A stretch of 64,000 nt of DNA from Pseudomonas sp. MM223 (GCA_947090765.1 OX352322.1:6007001-6071000); one strand, 5' to 3'; shown: positions 1 to 8,407, numbered from the stretch's first letter. The notes: generated by a model from the sequence alone, not told the origin. Made by a program: numbers and translations.

Positions 1-287
1 TCCGGGCGCCCTTGCCAGTCACCGCCGGGGCGTTGCCCGGGGCCGCCAGCTTCCCATTGGCGGTTATCGCCATGGCGCCGGGGAATATCCTGGTAGTAGC
101 CCTGCCTTGGCGGCTGGGTCTGGCGCACTTCGTCGCGCGAGTTTAGCGAACGGCCGGGCACGCCTTCTGCCTGCCCCTGCTGGCCTCGTTCGCCATGCCC
201 CTCACCTGGCCCTTCGGCCAAGGCCCCCAGGCTGATGCTCAAACCCAGCAAACCAACACCTGCCAACTGCCAGATGCGCGACTTCAT
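1..287 (-). CDS. RcnB-like secreted protein, 3' end cut by window edge
   Basis: The reading frame opens with ATG at 287 and runs off the left edge, so only about the first 95 residues are visible. It starts with a signal peptide: M-K-S-R, a hydrophobic stretch rich in Leu and Gly, and a likely cut after A-L-A near residue 30. The mature part is polar and low in complexity, rich in Gly, Gln, Arg and Pro, followed by R-x-x-Y-Y-Q-D-I-P and W-E-like segments. Short periplasmic proteins of the RcnB family (nickel/cobalt homeostasis) look like this, but the diagnostic C-terminal part is outside the window. Secretion is well supported; the family is a guess. Confidence 0.55.
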   Translation of the reverse strand, partial: MKSRIWQLAGVGLLGLSISLGALAEGPGEGHGERGQQGQAEGVPGRSLNSRDEVRQTQPPRQGYYQDIPRRHGDNRQWEAGGPGQRPGGDWQGRP

Positions 288-367
288 GGTGTTCCTCTCG
301 GTAGAAAATACGGCAAGCACAGCCAGTCTACCGTGACGGCCCCACAGGCCAATTAAATTTCCGGACA

Positions 368-560
368 GAAAAAAGGGAGGCCACAGGGCCTCCCTTCTGA
401 ATTTGTCGTCCGTGCTCGGCACTTGTGGCGCCGGCTCACCTCACACCGTCTTCTGGAGGGTGTGTAGCCCGGGGGCCAAGTGCATCCTGTTGGATGGCTG
501 GCCGCGACCGCCCGCCTAGGGCGCGTCGCCGTGGACTGATGTCCGGGCAGTGATTCTGTT
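368..560 (-). ncRNA. Candidate structured small RNA ending in an orphan terminator
   Basis: A strong intrinsic terminator for leftward transcription lies at 373-396, yet no protein gene on the minus strand precedes it: the next gene upstream, the Lrp-type regulator, is on the plus strand. Something short must be transcribed into it. The stretch before it folds well. GCACTTG (minus 483-477) pairs with CAAGTGC (minus 425-419), enclosing a CACACC/GGTGTG hairpin at about 443-465, and GCCCGG/CCGGGC segments can close a larger stem. The 5' end is not defined; 560 is an estimate and no convincing -35/-10 pair was found. I cannot match it to a named Pseudomonas sRNA from memory. Confidence 0.45.
373..396 (-). 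terminator. Rho-independent terminator, leftward
   Basis: A 10-bp perfect stem (AAGGGAGGCC / GGCCTCCCTT) with a 4-nt loop is followed, on the minus strand, by a run of six U. It would end a short transcript from 400-560 and insulate the RcnB-like gene downstream. Confidence 0.8.
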
Positions 561-620
561 GATAAAGATACCGGACAGGTTGCGGCAGAGGATTGCGAAG
601 ATTGCTCAGATAAATAGCAC

Positions 621-649
621 TTGCGCAATTTTTCACCCTGGATTGATAA
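621..649 (+). promoter_or_regulatory. Sigma70-like promoter for the Lrp-type regulator
   Basis: TTGCGC at 621-626 and TGATAA at 644-649 are 17 bp apart, followed about 33 bp later by the ATG of the regulator. The -35 hexamer lies inside the palindrome TTGCGCAA, so an autoregulatory site overlapping it is possible but not shown. Confidence 0.5.
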
Positions 650-682
650 TTCGCCGCAATACGAACAGAAAAGGCAAATGCC

Positions 683-1159
683 ATGAGCAAACTTGACCGC
701 TACGACCTGAGCATCCTCGCCGAATTGCAGCGCGATGCGCGCATTTCCAACCAGGAATTGGCAGAACGCATCGGCCTGTCGCCTTCGCCATGCTCGCGTC
801 GGGTCAAGCAACTGGAGGACGACGGCTACATCTCGCGCCAGGTGGCCCTGCTCGACCGCAAGAAGCTGGGCCTGAGCCTGACCGCCTATGTGCTGATCGG
901 CATGGACCGCCACACCCCGGAGCGCTTCGAAACCTTCGAGGCGGCCATCCGCATCCTGCCGCAGGTGCTTGAGTGCAGCTTGGTCACCGGGATGGATGCC
1001 GACTATCAACTTAAAGTAGTGGTGCCGGACATGGACCATTACCAGAAACTGCTTCTAGGCAGCCTGACCCGTATCGAAGGCGTTACCAGCGTGCGTTCAA
1101 GCTTCGTACTCAACCAGGTGCTGGCCAGCACCGAGTTGCCGTTGACCCACCTGCGTTAA
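683..1159 (+). CDS. Lrp/AsnC-family transcriptional regulator
   Basis: This 158-residue protein has the full family length. An N-terminal winged helix-turn-helix (about 4-60) contains the recognition segment with L-A-E-R-I-G-L-S and S-R-R-V-K-Q-L-E. A C-terminal RAM/AsnC ligand-binding and oligomerisation domain follows (about 65-148), with G-M-D-A-D-Y-Q-L marking the effector-pocket strand. Such proteins form dimers to octamers and respond to amino acids. A purine-rich AAAAGG sits before the ATG. There is no neighbouring amino-acid gene, so the regulon cannot be read from context. It is distinct from classical Lrp and BkdR as far as I can judge. Confidence 0.9.
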   Translation: MSKLDRYDLSILAELQRDARISNQELAERIGLSPSPCSRRVKQLEDDGYISRQVALLDRKKLGLSLTAYVLIGMDRHTPERFETFEAAIRILPQVLECSLVTGMDADYQLKVVVPDMDHYQKLLLGSLTRIEGVTSVRSSFVLNQVLASTELPLTHLR

Positions 1160-1213
1160 ATGCCCAAGGTAGCCGGCGTATAATCGGCTGCTCAGCCTGC
1201 CTGGAGAACACAG

Positions 1214-1417
1214 ATGGATCCCGCCGTATTCGAAGAGTGGATGATGATCATCCTGGTCACCGTATTGATCGGTTTCATGGGCTTCATCGTCTGGGACCTG
1301 GCGAAAAAGTCCAAGGCCGGCAAGTTCGGGACGTTGATCCTGTTCTTTGTGCTGGGGCTGGGGGTGTTGGCCTTTATCATCAAAAGCGTGGTGGTGGGGT
1401 TTCTCGAAGGCGTGTGA
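1214..1417 (+). CDS. DUF2788 small inner-membrane protein
   Basis: This 67-residue protein has two membrane segments (about 7-28 and 38-60) joined by a basic loop, K-K-S-K-A-G-K. The compact two-helix hairpin is typical of DUF2788, a Pseudomonas-type family of unknown role. GGAGAA sits 8 bp before the ATG. It is read in the same direction as the Lrp-type regulator with a 54-bp gap, so co-transcription is possible. A REP pair follows immediately. Confidence 0.8.
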   Translation: MDPAVFEEWMMIILVTVLIGFMGFIVWDLAKKSKAGKFGTLILFFVLGLGVLAFIIKSVVVGFLEGV

Positions 1418-1428
1418 GGCTCAGGAAT

Positions 1429-1551
1429 GCCGGGAGCGCTTTGCGCTCCTTTCGCGACACAAGGCCGCTCCCACAGGGATCGCACTATGGCTCGGCTTAC
1501 GCAGTACCTGTGGGAGCGGCCTTGTGTCGCGATGGGCCGCAAAGCGGCCCA
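1429..1551. repeat. REP pair (BIME), GGCCTTGTGTCGCGA type
   Basis: Two inverted copies of the P. putida REP core (GCGACACAAGGCCGCTCCCACAG, split around its palindrome) flank a spacer of about 40 bp. The pair lies between convergent DUF2788 and rluE, a common position where such pairs can stabilise or terminate transcripts. Confidence 0.85.
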
Positions 1552-1555
1552 CGGG

Positions 1556-2194
1556 CTAGCGCTGCAATTTCGCCGGGACCTCGCGCCAGCAGCCTTGCTC
1601 CAGCCCATCCAGCGCCCAATCCCCGATCCGCACCCGCACCAGGCGCAAGGTCGGCAGCCCCACCGCCGCCGTCATCCGCCGCACCTGACGGTTACGCCCC
1701 TCACGAATCACCAGCTCCAGCCAGCTGGTTGGCACGCTCTTGCGAAAGCGCACTGGCGGGTTGCGTGGCCACAGCTCGGGCTCTTCCAGGCGCCGCGCCT
1801 CGGCCGGCAAGGTCGGCCCATCGTTCAGCTCCACGCCATCGCGCAAACGCTGCAACTGCTCGTCGCTCGGCTCCCCTTCCACCTGCACCCAGTAAGTCTT
1901 GGCCAGCTTGTGCTTGGGGTCGGCGATACGCGCCTGCAGCCCACCATCGTTGGTCAGCAACAGCAAACCTTCACTGTCGCGGTCCAGCCGCCCGGCCGGG
2001 TACACGCCCGCGATATCGATGAAGTCCTTGAGGGTCGCGCGCCCTTCGCCGTCGCTGAACTGGGTCAGCACGTCGAATGGCTTGTTGAACAGGATCAAAC
2101 GCGGCTCGGCCGGTGGCGCCTTGGGCTGGCGACGCGGGCCGGCGGCAGGCCGCGCCTGGGGGCGGCGCGGCTTGTTACGGGGTGGCAGTGACAT
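1556..2194 (-). CDS. rluE: 23S rRNA pseudouridine synthase RluE
   Basis: This enzyme isomerises one uridine in helix 89 of 23S rRNA (U2457 in E. coli numbering). The 212-residue protein belongs to the RsuA/RluB/E/F family. The catalytic motif G-R-L-D-R-D-S-E-G puts the nucleophilic Asp at 71, and [10 protein letters not shown] lies near 165-175. Unlike RsuA and RluB, RluE has no N-terminal S4 domain, and here the first 30 residues are only a basic Pro/Arg tail. L-F-N-K-P-F-D-V-L and N-D-G-P-T-L match RluE rather than RluB/F. It ends next to a REP pair and is 6 bp from the amn stop. Confidence 0.92.
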   Translation of the reverse strand: MSLPPRNKPRRPQARPAAGPRRQPKAPPAEPRLILFNKPFDVLTQFSDGEGRATLKDFIDIAGVYPAGRLDRDSEGLLLLTNDGGLQARIADPKHKLAKTYWVQVEGEPSDEQLQRLRDGVELNDGPTLPAEARRLEEPELWPRNPPVRFRKSVPTSWLELVIREGRNRQVRRMTAAVGLPTLRLVRVRIGDWALDGLEQGCWREVPAKLQR

Positions 2195-2200
2195 GGATCC

Positions 2201-3664
2201 TCAGCGGAACGGCGGCTCATCGAAGCTGCGCAGTTTACGCGAGTGCAGCGAGTTGAGCTCGGTGCGCAGCAGGTCGAGGGCGGCAATGCCGATCTTCAGG
2301 TGCTGGCTGACCGCCCGGTTATAGAAGGCGTTGGCCGAACCCGGCAGCTTGATCTCGCTGTGCAGCGGCTTGTCGGACACACACAGCAAGGTGCCGTAAG
2401 GCACGCGCAAACGATAACCCTGGGCAGCAATGGTGCCGCTTTCCATGTCCACCGCCACCGCACGTGACAGGTTGATCAGCGGCCGCTCCTGGGCCCAGCG
2501 CAGCTCCCAGTTGCGGTCGTCGTAGGTCAGCACGGTGCCAGTGCGCAGCCGCTTCTTCAGTTGCTCACCACGCTCGCCGGTAACCTGCGCAGCCGCTTCC
2601 TGCAAGGCCAGTTGCACCTCGGCCAGAGCAGGAATCGGGATGTTCGGCGGCACCACCCGGTCGAGAATGCCGTCACGGCGCATATAGGCGTGGGCCAGCA
2701 CGTAGTCGCCGATGGTTTGCGACTGCCGCAGCCCGCCGCAGTGGCCGATCATCAGCCAGCAGTGCGGGCGCAGCACGGCCAGGTGGTCGGTGATGTTCTT
2801 GGCGTTGGACGGGCCGACACCAATGTTGACCAAGGTAACGCCGTCGCCGTCGGCGGCGATCAGGTGATAGGCCGGCATCTGGTAGCGGTGCCAGATCACG
2901 CTGGCGACCAAGGCCTGGGTTTCACCGTGGTCCATGGCTTTTTCGATCACCACGTTGCCCGGCAGCACCATGCGCACAAAGCGTGGGTCGTCGCGAAGCT
3001 GCTCAAGGCCATGGCTGATGAACTGGTCGACATAACGGTGGTAGTTGGTCAGCAGGATCCACGGCTGCACATGGCGCCAGTCGCTGCCGGTGTAGTGCAC
3101 CAGGCGGCGCAGCGAAAAGTCGACGCGCGCAGCGTCGAACAGCGCCAGTGGGAAAATTTCGGCACGGTCCCAGTCGTACAGGCCATCGGCGATGTTGTCG
3201 GTAGCGGCCGACAGGTCGGTGCTAGGGAACACCCGCGCCAGTTGCGCGGCGGTAATGCCGCTGCCGGCCAGTTCGTCGCCCTGGTCGACCACGTAAGGGT
3301 ACGGAATGTTCTGCTCGCTGATGCCCACCTCGACCGTGACGGTGTAGTCGTGCATCAACGGGCGCAGTTGCTCCAGCAGGTAGCCACGAAACGCGGCGGG
3401 CTGGGTGACGGTGACGCTGTAGGTGCCGGCCACCTGTACCTTGGCGTAGGCCCGCGTGGTGGCGGCGACCTCACCGTGGCTGTGGTAGGTCAGGCGCAGT
3501 GCCGGGTAGCGGAACAGGTCGCGCTCATCGGCGCCCGGCTCGGTACGGTCCTTCAGGTAACGCTTGAGGGCCTGGCTAAGGGCCCCGGTGGCCTGTTCAT
3601 GCAGGGCCGCCAGACGGTCGACGGCCTGTTCGGGGGTATCAACGACTACAAAAGCGTGGCTCAC
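2201..3664 (-). CDS. amn: AMP nucleosidase
   Basis: Amn hydrolyses AMP to adenine and ribose 5-phosphate and helps set the adenylate pool. The protein has an N-terminal AMP_N domain and a C-terminal phosphorylase-fold domain, with N-I-G-V-G-P-S-N-A-K, M-I-G-H-C-G-G-L-R and D-M-E-S-G-T-I-A-A-Q-G as active-site segments. I chose GTG at 3664: it has AGGAAG about 8 bp upstream, and it gives 487 residues, close to E. coli Amn at 484. The frame stays open upstream to an ATG at 3796, but those 44 extra codons translate the REP element at 3740-3838 and have no counterpart in the family. Confidence 0.9.
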   Translation of the reverse strand: MSHAFVVVDTPEQAVDRLAALHEQATGALSQALKRYLKDRTEPGADERDLFRYPALRLTYHSHGEVAATTRAYAKVQVAGTYSVTVTQPAAFRGYLLEQLRPLMHDYTVTVEVGISEQNIPYPYVVDQGDELAGSGITAAQLARVFPSTDLSAATDNIADGLYDWDRAEIFPLALFDAARVDFSLRRLVHYTGSDWRHVQPWILLTNYHRYVDQFISHGLEQLRDDPRFVRMVLPGNVVIEKAMDHGETQALVASVIWHRYQMPAYHLIAADGDGVTLVNIGVGPSNAKNITDHLAVLRPHCWLMIGHCGGLRQSQTIGDYVLAHAYMRRDGILDRVVPPNIPIPALAEVQLALQEAAAQVTGERGEQLKKRLRTGTVLTYDDRNWELRWAQERPLINLSRAVAVDMESGTIAAQGYRLRVPYGTLLCVSDKPLHSEIKLPGSANAFYNRAVSQHLKIGIAALDLLRTELNSLHSRKLRSFDEPPFR

Positions 3665-3739
3665 ACTGTGCTTCCTGTCTGGACATGCATGTGAACCATC
3701 TTGCCTGCGTTTCATGGCAATTACATCCCCGGCGGTCAG

Positions 3740-3838
3740 TACCGGCCTCATCGCCGGCAAGCCAGCTCCCACAAGTACTGCGCCGGTATCGAACATTGCG
3801 CATTACCTGTGGGAGCTGGCTTGCCGGCGATAGGGCCT
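3740..3838. repeat. REP pair, GGCTTGCCGGCGA type
   Basis: Two inverted copies of a REP core with the arms GCCGGCAAGCCAGCTCCCACA and its complement are separated by about 35 bp. This is a different subtype from the pair at 1429-1551. It lies between the AidB-like gene and amn and overlaps the false upstream extension of amn. Confidence 0.85.
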
Positions 3839-3849
3839 TCAAACCCACC

Positions 3850-5501
3850 TCAACTCGGCCAGGCAGGTGTTGACCTGATCACCAACGCCTCCACATCCAC
3901 ACCCCGCGGAAGTGCCCCATACGCCCGTCCACTACCCGTCAGGCGGCTACCGATAAACGCATCGCTGACCACCGCGTTGCCCGCCTCCAGCAACAGCTTG
4001 GCCTGCAACGCCAGGGCAATGTCCTCGGTCAACTGCCGCGCCCGGTACTGCATGTCGCCGGTGTCGGCAAATGCTCCCTTGAGGTTGCCGATATGCGCCG
4101 CCAGCCGCGGGTCGCCATGCCCATCGCCCAATTCGGTGAACAGTGCATCGAGCACGCCAGGTTCCTTGGACAAGGCCCGCAGCACGTCCAGGCATTGCAC
4201 GTTGCCCGAGCCCTCCCAGGTCGAATTGACCGGTGCCTCGCGGTACAGCCGCGGCAGGATGCTGTCTTCCACATAACCCGCGCCGCCCATGCACTCGGCC
4301 GCCTCGTTGATCATGGCCGGCGCCCGTTTGCAGATCCAGTACTTGCCTACCGCCGTGACCAGCCGGGCAAAATGCGCCTGCTGCGGGTCGTCGAGCTGCT
4401 CCAGCGCCTGCCCCATACGCAGGCTGAGGGCCAGTGCAGCCTCGCTTTCCAGCGCCAGGTCGGCCAGCACGTTCTGCATCAATGGCTGCTCGTTCAGTAC
4501 CCGCCCGCCGACTTTGCGGTGTGCACAGTGGTGAGCCGCCTGGGTCAGCGCCTGGCGCATCAGTGCGCTGGAGCCGACCATGCAGTCGAAACGGGTCATG
4601 GCCACCATCTCGATGATGGTCGGCCCCCCCCGCCCTTCTTCCCCGATCATCCACGCCAGCGCACCACGAAACTCCACTTCGCTGGAGGCGTTGGGCTGTT
4701 GCCCAGTTTGTTCTTCAGGCGCTGGATATAGAACTGGTTACGGCTGTCGTCCGGGCGATGGCGCGGCAGCAGGAAACAACTCAGGCCTTTCTCGGTCTGG
4801 GCCAGGGTAAGGAAGGCGTCGCACATGGGTGCCGAGCAGAACCACTTGTGCCCCACCAGCTCGTAGGGCTGGCCCGGCCCAGCTGCGCCCACCGGATAGG
4901 CCCGCGTGGTATTGGCGCGTACATCGGTGCCGCCCTGCTTTTCGGTCATGGCCATGCCCAGGGTGACCCCGGCCTTGTGCCGGTCGCCAACGTTGCGCGG
5001 GTCATATTCGCAGGCAAGGATTTTCGGCAGCCAGTACTCGGCCAGCTCAGGCTGCAGGCGCAGCGCCGGCACGGCGGCGAAGGTCATGGTTAGCGGGCAA
5101 CCGGTACCAGCTTCGGCCTGGCTGTGCAGGTAGGTCATCGACGCCCGCGCCACATGGGCACCTGCGCGGGGCTCGGCCCATGGCAAAGAAGGTAAGCCGT
5201 GCTCGACGGCGGTGCGCATCAGCTCGTGGTAGGCCGGGTGGAACTCGACCAGGTCGATGCGATGGCCGTAGCGGTCGTGGCTGCTGAATTCAGGTTTGTG
5301 CGCGTTGGCCAAAAAGCCTGCCTGCATGAGTGGGCCACCGGCCAGGGCACCGTAGGCATCGATCCGCGACTCGGCCCAACTCGCGCCGAAACGCCGTGAC
5401 CATTCCTGCAATGGCAAGTCGAGGCGGTACAGGTTGGCACCGTCGAGGGACGGCGGCTGGTTGGTGACTTCGTGGGTTTCAGCGTACTGGTGCAGGTTCA
5501 T
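3850..5501 (-). pseudogene. AidB-like acyl-CoA dehydrogenase, split by a one-base deletion
   Basis: Two overlapping frames make one protein of the AidB branch of acyl-CoA dehydrogenases (E. coli AidB is an FAD protein linked to protection from alkylating agents). The first frame (from ATG 5501) carries the N-terminal and middle domains, with T-E-K-Q-G-G-T-D-V and H-K-W-F-C-S-A, and goes wrong after L-K-N-K-L-G-N. The second resumes with E-V-E-F-R-G and holds the C-terminal helical domain, with M-T-R-F-D, A-E-C-M-G-G-A-G-Y and W-E-G-S-G-N. The fault lies at about 4691-4697. Restoring one base gives 550 residues, normal for AidB. It may be a sequence error rather than gene decay. Confidence 0.85.
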
Positions 5502-5607
5502 CGGGGGCTCCTGGATCCGGGTAGGCTTGAGAGACCCAGTGAAGCACTGCTAGCGGGGGAGTCAAAGGGGCATTAATGACTAAACGTGTGGTGGGGGTGG
5601 TGCATGC

Positions 5608-5642
5608 CTTGGGAATGCATCAAGGCTGACAGGCGGTGCCAC
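5608..5642 (+). repeat. Left copy of imperfect direct repeat flanking the PAAR cassette
   Basis: The sequence beginning CTTGGGAATGCATCAAGGCT is repeated at 8704-8739 in the same orientation, matching at about 29 of 36 aligned positions, with an unbroken GGCTGACAGG core. The copies bracket the PAAR, immunity-like and DUF3077 genes. They could be recombination scars or two copies of a dispersed intergenic element. Confidence 0.5.
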
Positions 5643-5767
5643 CCAGGAAGATTTGTAGTCCAATTCTCTATCCCATGTAGGACCTTTCCTAAAGCCTCCC
5701 TACCCCGAAAATACCCGCCTACAGGCTGCTAGGTTCCTGGCTCTCATCTTCAAAAAAGAGGCGAGCC

Positions 5768-7174
5768 ATGAGCATGCGCATGAACATCTTCGGCCGATAC
5801 CAGGGCCTGGACGGCGACCAAACCACCACCGGCGCCACCTGCATCGCTGGCCGCGCCAGGGGCCGCGTACATGGCCGCGACTGGCTGCTCAAAGGCGACA
5901 AGACCACACCCTGCCCGCGCTGTGGACAGCCAGGCACCATCGTCGAGGGCGAAGTCCGCTGGCAGCAGGACGGTATACCCACGGCAGTGGATGGAGCCCT
6001 GGTGCAATGCGCATGCCCATCGGGCAGCAATCGCCTGGTTGCAAGTGGTTTCGCACCTGCGGCGTCGCGCAGGGCGCCTGCACCTGAGCCTGTTCATGAG
6101 GCGCCACCACAGGCCCAAGCGAGCAACCAGGCAAGAAGCAGCTATCAACCTGGGGCACTTCAGCCCTCAACCGCTGCGCAAGCCATGGACCCTGGCTTCT
6201 ACATCGTTCCGCGCTGCATGACGTATCAGGACGTCCTGGCAGAACTCGGCGCGCCGCAGGCCAACCTGCCCCGCTCGATTCTGGAACGGCTGAACCCGAC
6301 CTATCAGCGTGGGTTCAAGGCAGGTGAGATCTTTGTCATTGGCGACGGCTTGCGGCGGCCGGTGTGTACGCGTGAAGAACTGACTGCAATGAGTGCGGCG
6401 AAGCAGGCGCGGGAAGCGTTGGCGAGCCTGACGCCAGAAGAGGCCGAGTTCATGATGCGCCATCAGGCCGAGATTGCCGGGTTGCTCAGCGATGTGAGCC
6501 TGGCGATGGGGGTGAGCGAAGCGATGGTTGGCAAGTCGCTGGATGAGCTCAGCGACATATTGCGAAAAATTGAAGAGCTACATAAAGATCAATTCCTTAA
6601 GCATGGGCATCTTAGACACCCTGAGTTCTTTGCGGAGCGTCAAAAACTGTTTAAGCAATTGAGTGCAAATCTGAACGCGACCGTTCTGAACAAACAGCTC
6701 AATCTCGGAAACTATGAAAGTCTGCGACGGGACTTGGGCATCTCATCCAGAAGTTTGGTCCATCACTGGAGCAAAGCGGGAGGACCGACACACATCCCTG
6801 GTTACTCGACACACTTGGACAAGCTGGCCAAGATGGCTAAATATTTGAAAGCCGGTGGACGCATAGGCGTTACTATTGGTGGCATCGGCTCGGCAATCAA
6901 AGTCGCCGAAGTCTGCAAAGAGGGAAACTCCAGAGCCTGCGAAAAAGTCAAAGTTACTGAGGCAAGTAATTTCTCTGGCGGCTTAGCCGGTGGTTGGGCG
7001 GCCGGTAAAGTAACAGCCAGAGTCTCTGCAAGGGTTTGCTGGAGATTCGGACCTGGGACTCTCGCATGCGGAATAGTAATCACTGGTACAGGTGCCTTGG
7101 CTGGTAGCATCGGCGGCATGGAATATGGCGAAAAACTCGGCGAATTAGTTTTCGAGGTCTTTGCAGATGACTGA
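5768..7174 (+). CDS. PAAR-domain protein, candidate type VI secretion effector with C-terminal toxin region
   Basis: The 468-residue protein has three parts. Residues 1-90 form a PAAR-like domain (G-D-Q-T-T-T-G, G-R-x-x-L-x-K-G-D-K-T-T-P-C-P-x-C, G-x-P-T-A-V-D-G), the tip that sits on VgrG spikes. A Pro/Ala/Gln-rich linker leads to a LysM-like stretch (about 140-197, Y-I-V-P and F-K-A-G-E-I-F-V-I-G-D). After a helical region, the last 100 residues are rich in Gly and Ala with G-x-x-x-G spacing, as in membrane-inserting toxins. DNA is GC-rich up to about 6550 and clearly AT-richer beyond, as when toxin ends are swapped. It overlaps the next gene by 8 bp (ATGACTGA). No other type VI gene is in the window. 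Pore formation is my inference. Confidence 0.75.
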   Translation: MSMRMNIFGRYQGLDGDQTTTGATCIAGRARGRVHGRDWLLKGDKTTPCPRCGQPGTIVEGEVRWQQDGIPTAVDGALVQCACPSGSNRLVASGFAPAASRRAPAPEPVHEAPPQAQASNQARSSYQPGALQPSTAAQAMDPGFYIVPRCMTYQDVLAELGAPQANLPRSILERLNPTYQRGFKAGEIFVIGDGLRRPVCTREELTAMSAAKQAREALASLTPEEAEFMMRHQAEIAGLLSDVSLAMGVSEAMVGKSLDELSDILRKIEELHKDQFLKHGHLRHPEFFAERQKLFKQLSANLNATVLNKQLNLGNYESLRRDLGISSRSLVHHWSKAGGPTHIPGYSTHLDKLAKMAKYLKAGGRIGVTIGGIGSAIKVAEVCKEGNSRACEKVKVTEASNFSGGLAGGWAAGKVTARVSARVCWRFGPGTLACGIVITGTGALAGSIGGMEYGEKLGELVFEVFADD

Positions 7175-7542
7175 GCATCTTGACTTAAAACTAAGACTAT
7201 TGTTGCTATCAGCACCTGTATGCCTAATTTTTATCGGGCTTATTTCTGATGTTCACATCGCATGCTCTCGACAATATAAAGAGATGACTTCGGCGCTCCA
7301 ACGGAGTGCGTGCCTTCCATTTGCGACCGGCATGTGGGGGAAAAAAGATTGGCTCCAGAGTCTTAGTCATTTCTGTAATCGCTGGCGCAATTGGATCCCC
7401 AACCTCAAGTATTCGCAGAGGGATTTTGAATGAACAAGACTATCTACAATTCCCCAAGAAACTAAAAAGAAAAATACTTATTTCATCATCATTGAACATC
7501 ATCGGCATCATCTGGATAGCCGTAAATTTTATCATTGAATAG
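7167..7542 (+). pseudogene. Immunity-like small membrane protein, copy 1, frameshifted
   Basis: ATG at 7167 overlaps the stop of the PAAR gene, which suggests coupled translation of toxin and protector. The first frame reads M-T-E-H-L-D-L-K-L-R-L and a membrane segment, then breaks at GGGGG-AAAAAA (7336-7346). The correct continuation, I-G-S-R-V-L-V through W-I-A-V-N-F-I-I-E, is one frame over. Removing one base from that run gives 124 residues with about three membrane segments, aligning end to end with copy 2. So this is a one-base insertion, either a real mutation of a duplicated gene or a homopolymer sequencing error. DNA is AT-rich like the toxin's 3' end. Confidence 0.65.
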
Positions 7543-7564
7543 CCAACCTGAGAGGCTACCCCTT

Positions 7565-7945
7565 ATGACCTTAGACCATCTGGACATTGAGTTACGACTA
7601 TTTATATTGGCATCACCTTTCTGCCTTGGCCTTCTCTCACTTGCAGCAGATACCCACATAGCCTGCTCTTGTCAATATGCAACAATGACCAAAGCGCTCC
7701 ATCGGAGCAAATGCCTCTCATATGCCACAGCCACTTGGGGCGAGAACAATATACGCTCGAGGCTACTGGTAATCTTCATGATCACCGGCACCATTACATT
7801 CCCTAAATCCAGTATCCGCAGGGGCATACTGGATGCACGAGACTACGATCAACTACCGAGAAACCTGAGAACCAAATTAGTTGCCACCTCGTGGGCAAGC
7901 ACTATCGGTTTTGTCTGGCTAACTATCAACTACTTCATAGTATAG
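7565..7945 (+). CDS. Immunity-like small membrane protein, copy 2
   Basis: This 126-residue protein starts at ATG 7565 behind GAGAGG. It has about three membrane segments: residues 12-30, a middle segment with L-L-V-I-F-M-I-T-G, and a C-terminal one with I-G-F-V-W-L-T-I-N-Y-F. Shared landmarks with copy 1 are H-L-D, D-x-H-I-A-C-S, a W-G near the middle, S-S-I-R-R-G-I-L and D-Y. The position directly behind a PAAR effector, small size, membrane nature and duplication all fit a cognate immunity protein for a membrane-acting toxin. I know no named family for it, so the role rests on context. Confidence 0.6.
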   Translation: MTLDHLDIELRLFILASPFCLGLLSLAADTHIACSCQYATMTKALHRSKCLSYATATWGENNIRSRLLVIFMITGTITFPKSSIRRGILDARDYDQLPRNLRTKLVATSWASTIGFVWLTINYFIV

Positions 7946-8062
7946 CCACCACAAAAAACACCAAGCAGTTCACATTACCGGCAGGCTAGCGTCTCGCGCA
8001 GCTAATTAGTGAGCAAACCCGCACCCATACTGATGGGCATAGTTCAGTATATGCACAACTTC

Positions 8063-8089
8063 TGTGGGAGCGGGTTCACCCGCGAAAGG
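8063..8089. repeat. Single REP element, GGGTTCACCCGCGAA type
   Basis: One REP half (TGTGGGAGCGGGTTCACCCGCG) stands alone, without an inverted partner, between copy 2 of the immunity-like genes and the DUF3077 gene, which are convergent here. Confidence 0.7.
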
Positions 8090-8111
8090 GGCGGTACAGC
8101 CAGTACAAGAA

Positions 8112-8372
8112 TCAGCGCATCAAGCCCAACTCGGCATCATCCAGTAGCGCCTTGGCCATGGCTGAGAAGTAGTGCGAAGCCCACAGCATCTGCTGGTCGC
8201 CATCCATCAAGCCGGTCAGCGACAAGTCACGTGCGTAACCCATCAGTTCCGAGGCTTGCTCGCGGGCGCTGCGGCAGGGAATGCCTTCGGCGATGCGGAA
8301 CAGCGGATGGGTTTGGCCTTCGCCTTGGTAGAAGTAGGTAACGCCTGGGGTGGTTTTGGTTTCGTCGTTCAT
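8112..8372 (-). CDS. DUF3077 domain protein
   Basis: The 86-residue protein starts at ATG 8372. It resembles the short DUF3077 family of pseudomonads: an N-terminal strand pair (V-T-Y-F-Y-Q-G), then F-R-I-A-E-G-I-P and two helices, A-R-E-Q-A-S-E-L-M and the C-terminal H-Y-F-S-A-M-A-K-A-L-L-D-D-A. Function is unknown. The frame stays open upstream as far as 8540, but that stretch is a folded leader, so I take the internal ATG even though its ribosome-binding site is weak. It sits at the right side of the PAAR cassette and is transcribed towards it. Confidence 0.7.
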   Translation of the reverse strand: MNDETKTTPGVTYFYQGEGQTHPLFRIAEGIPCRSAREQASELMGYARDLSLTGLMDGDQQMLWASHYFSAMAKALLDDAELGLMR

Positions 8373-8407
8373 TGAGTGGGCACCATAGTGATATGCGTCA
8401 CCCGTCC

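Noticed and set aside
436..690. An 84-codon minus-strand open frame upstream of the Lrp-type gene
   Set aside because: It overlaps the Lrp start, has a composition unlike proteins and covers the folded region better explained as an sRNA.
1429..1551. REP arrays as CRISPR repeats
   Set aside because: Each site has only two inverted copies, without regular spacing or cas genes.
3665..3796. N-terminal extension of AMP nucleosidase
   Set aside because: The 44 codons translate a REP element; the GTG at 3664 has a ribosome site and gives the family length.
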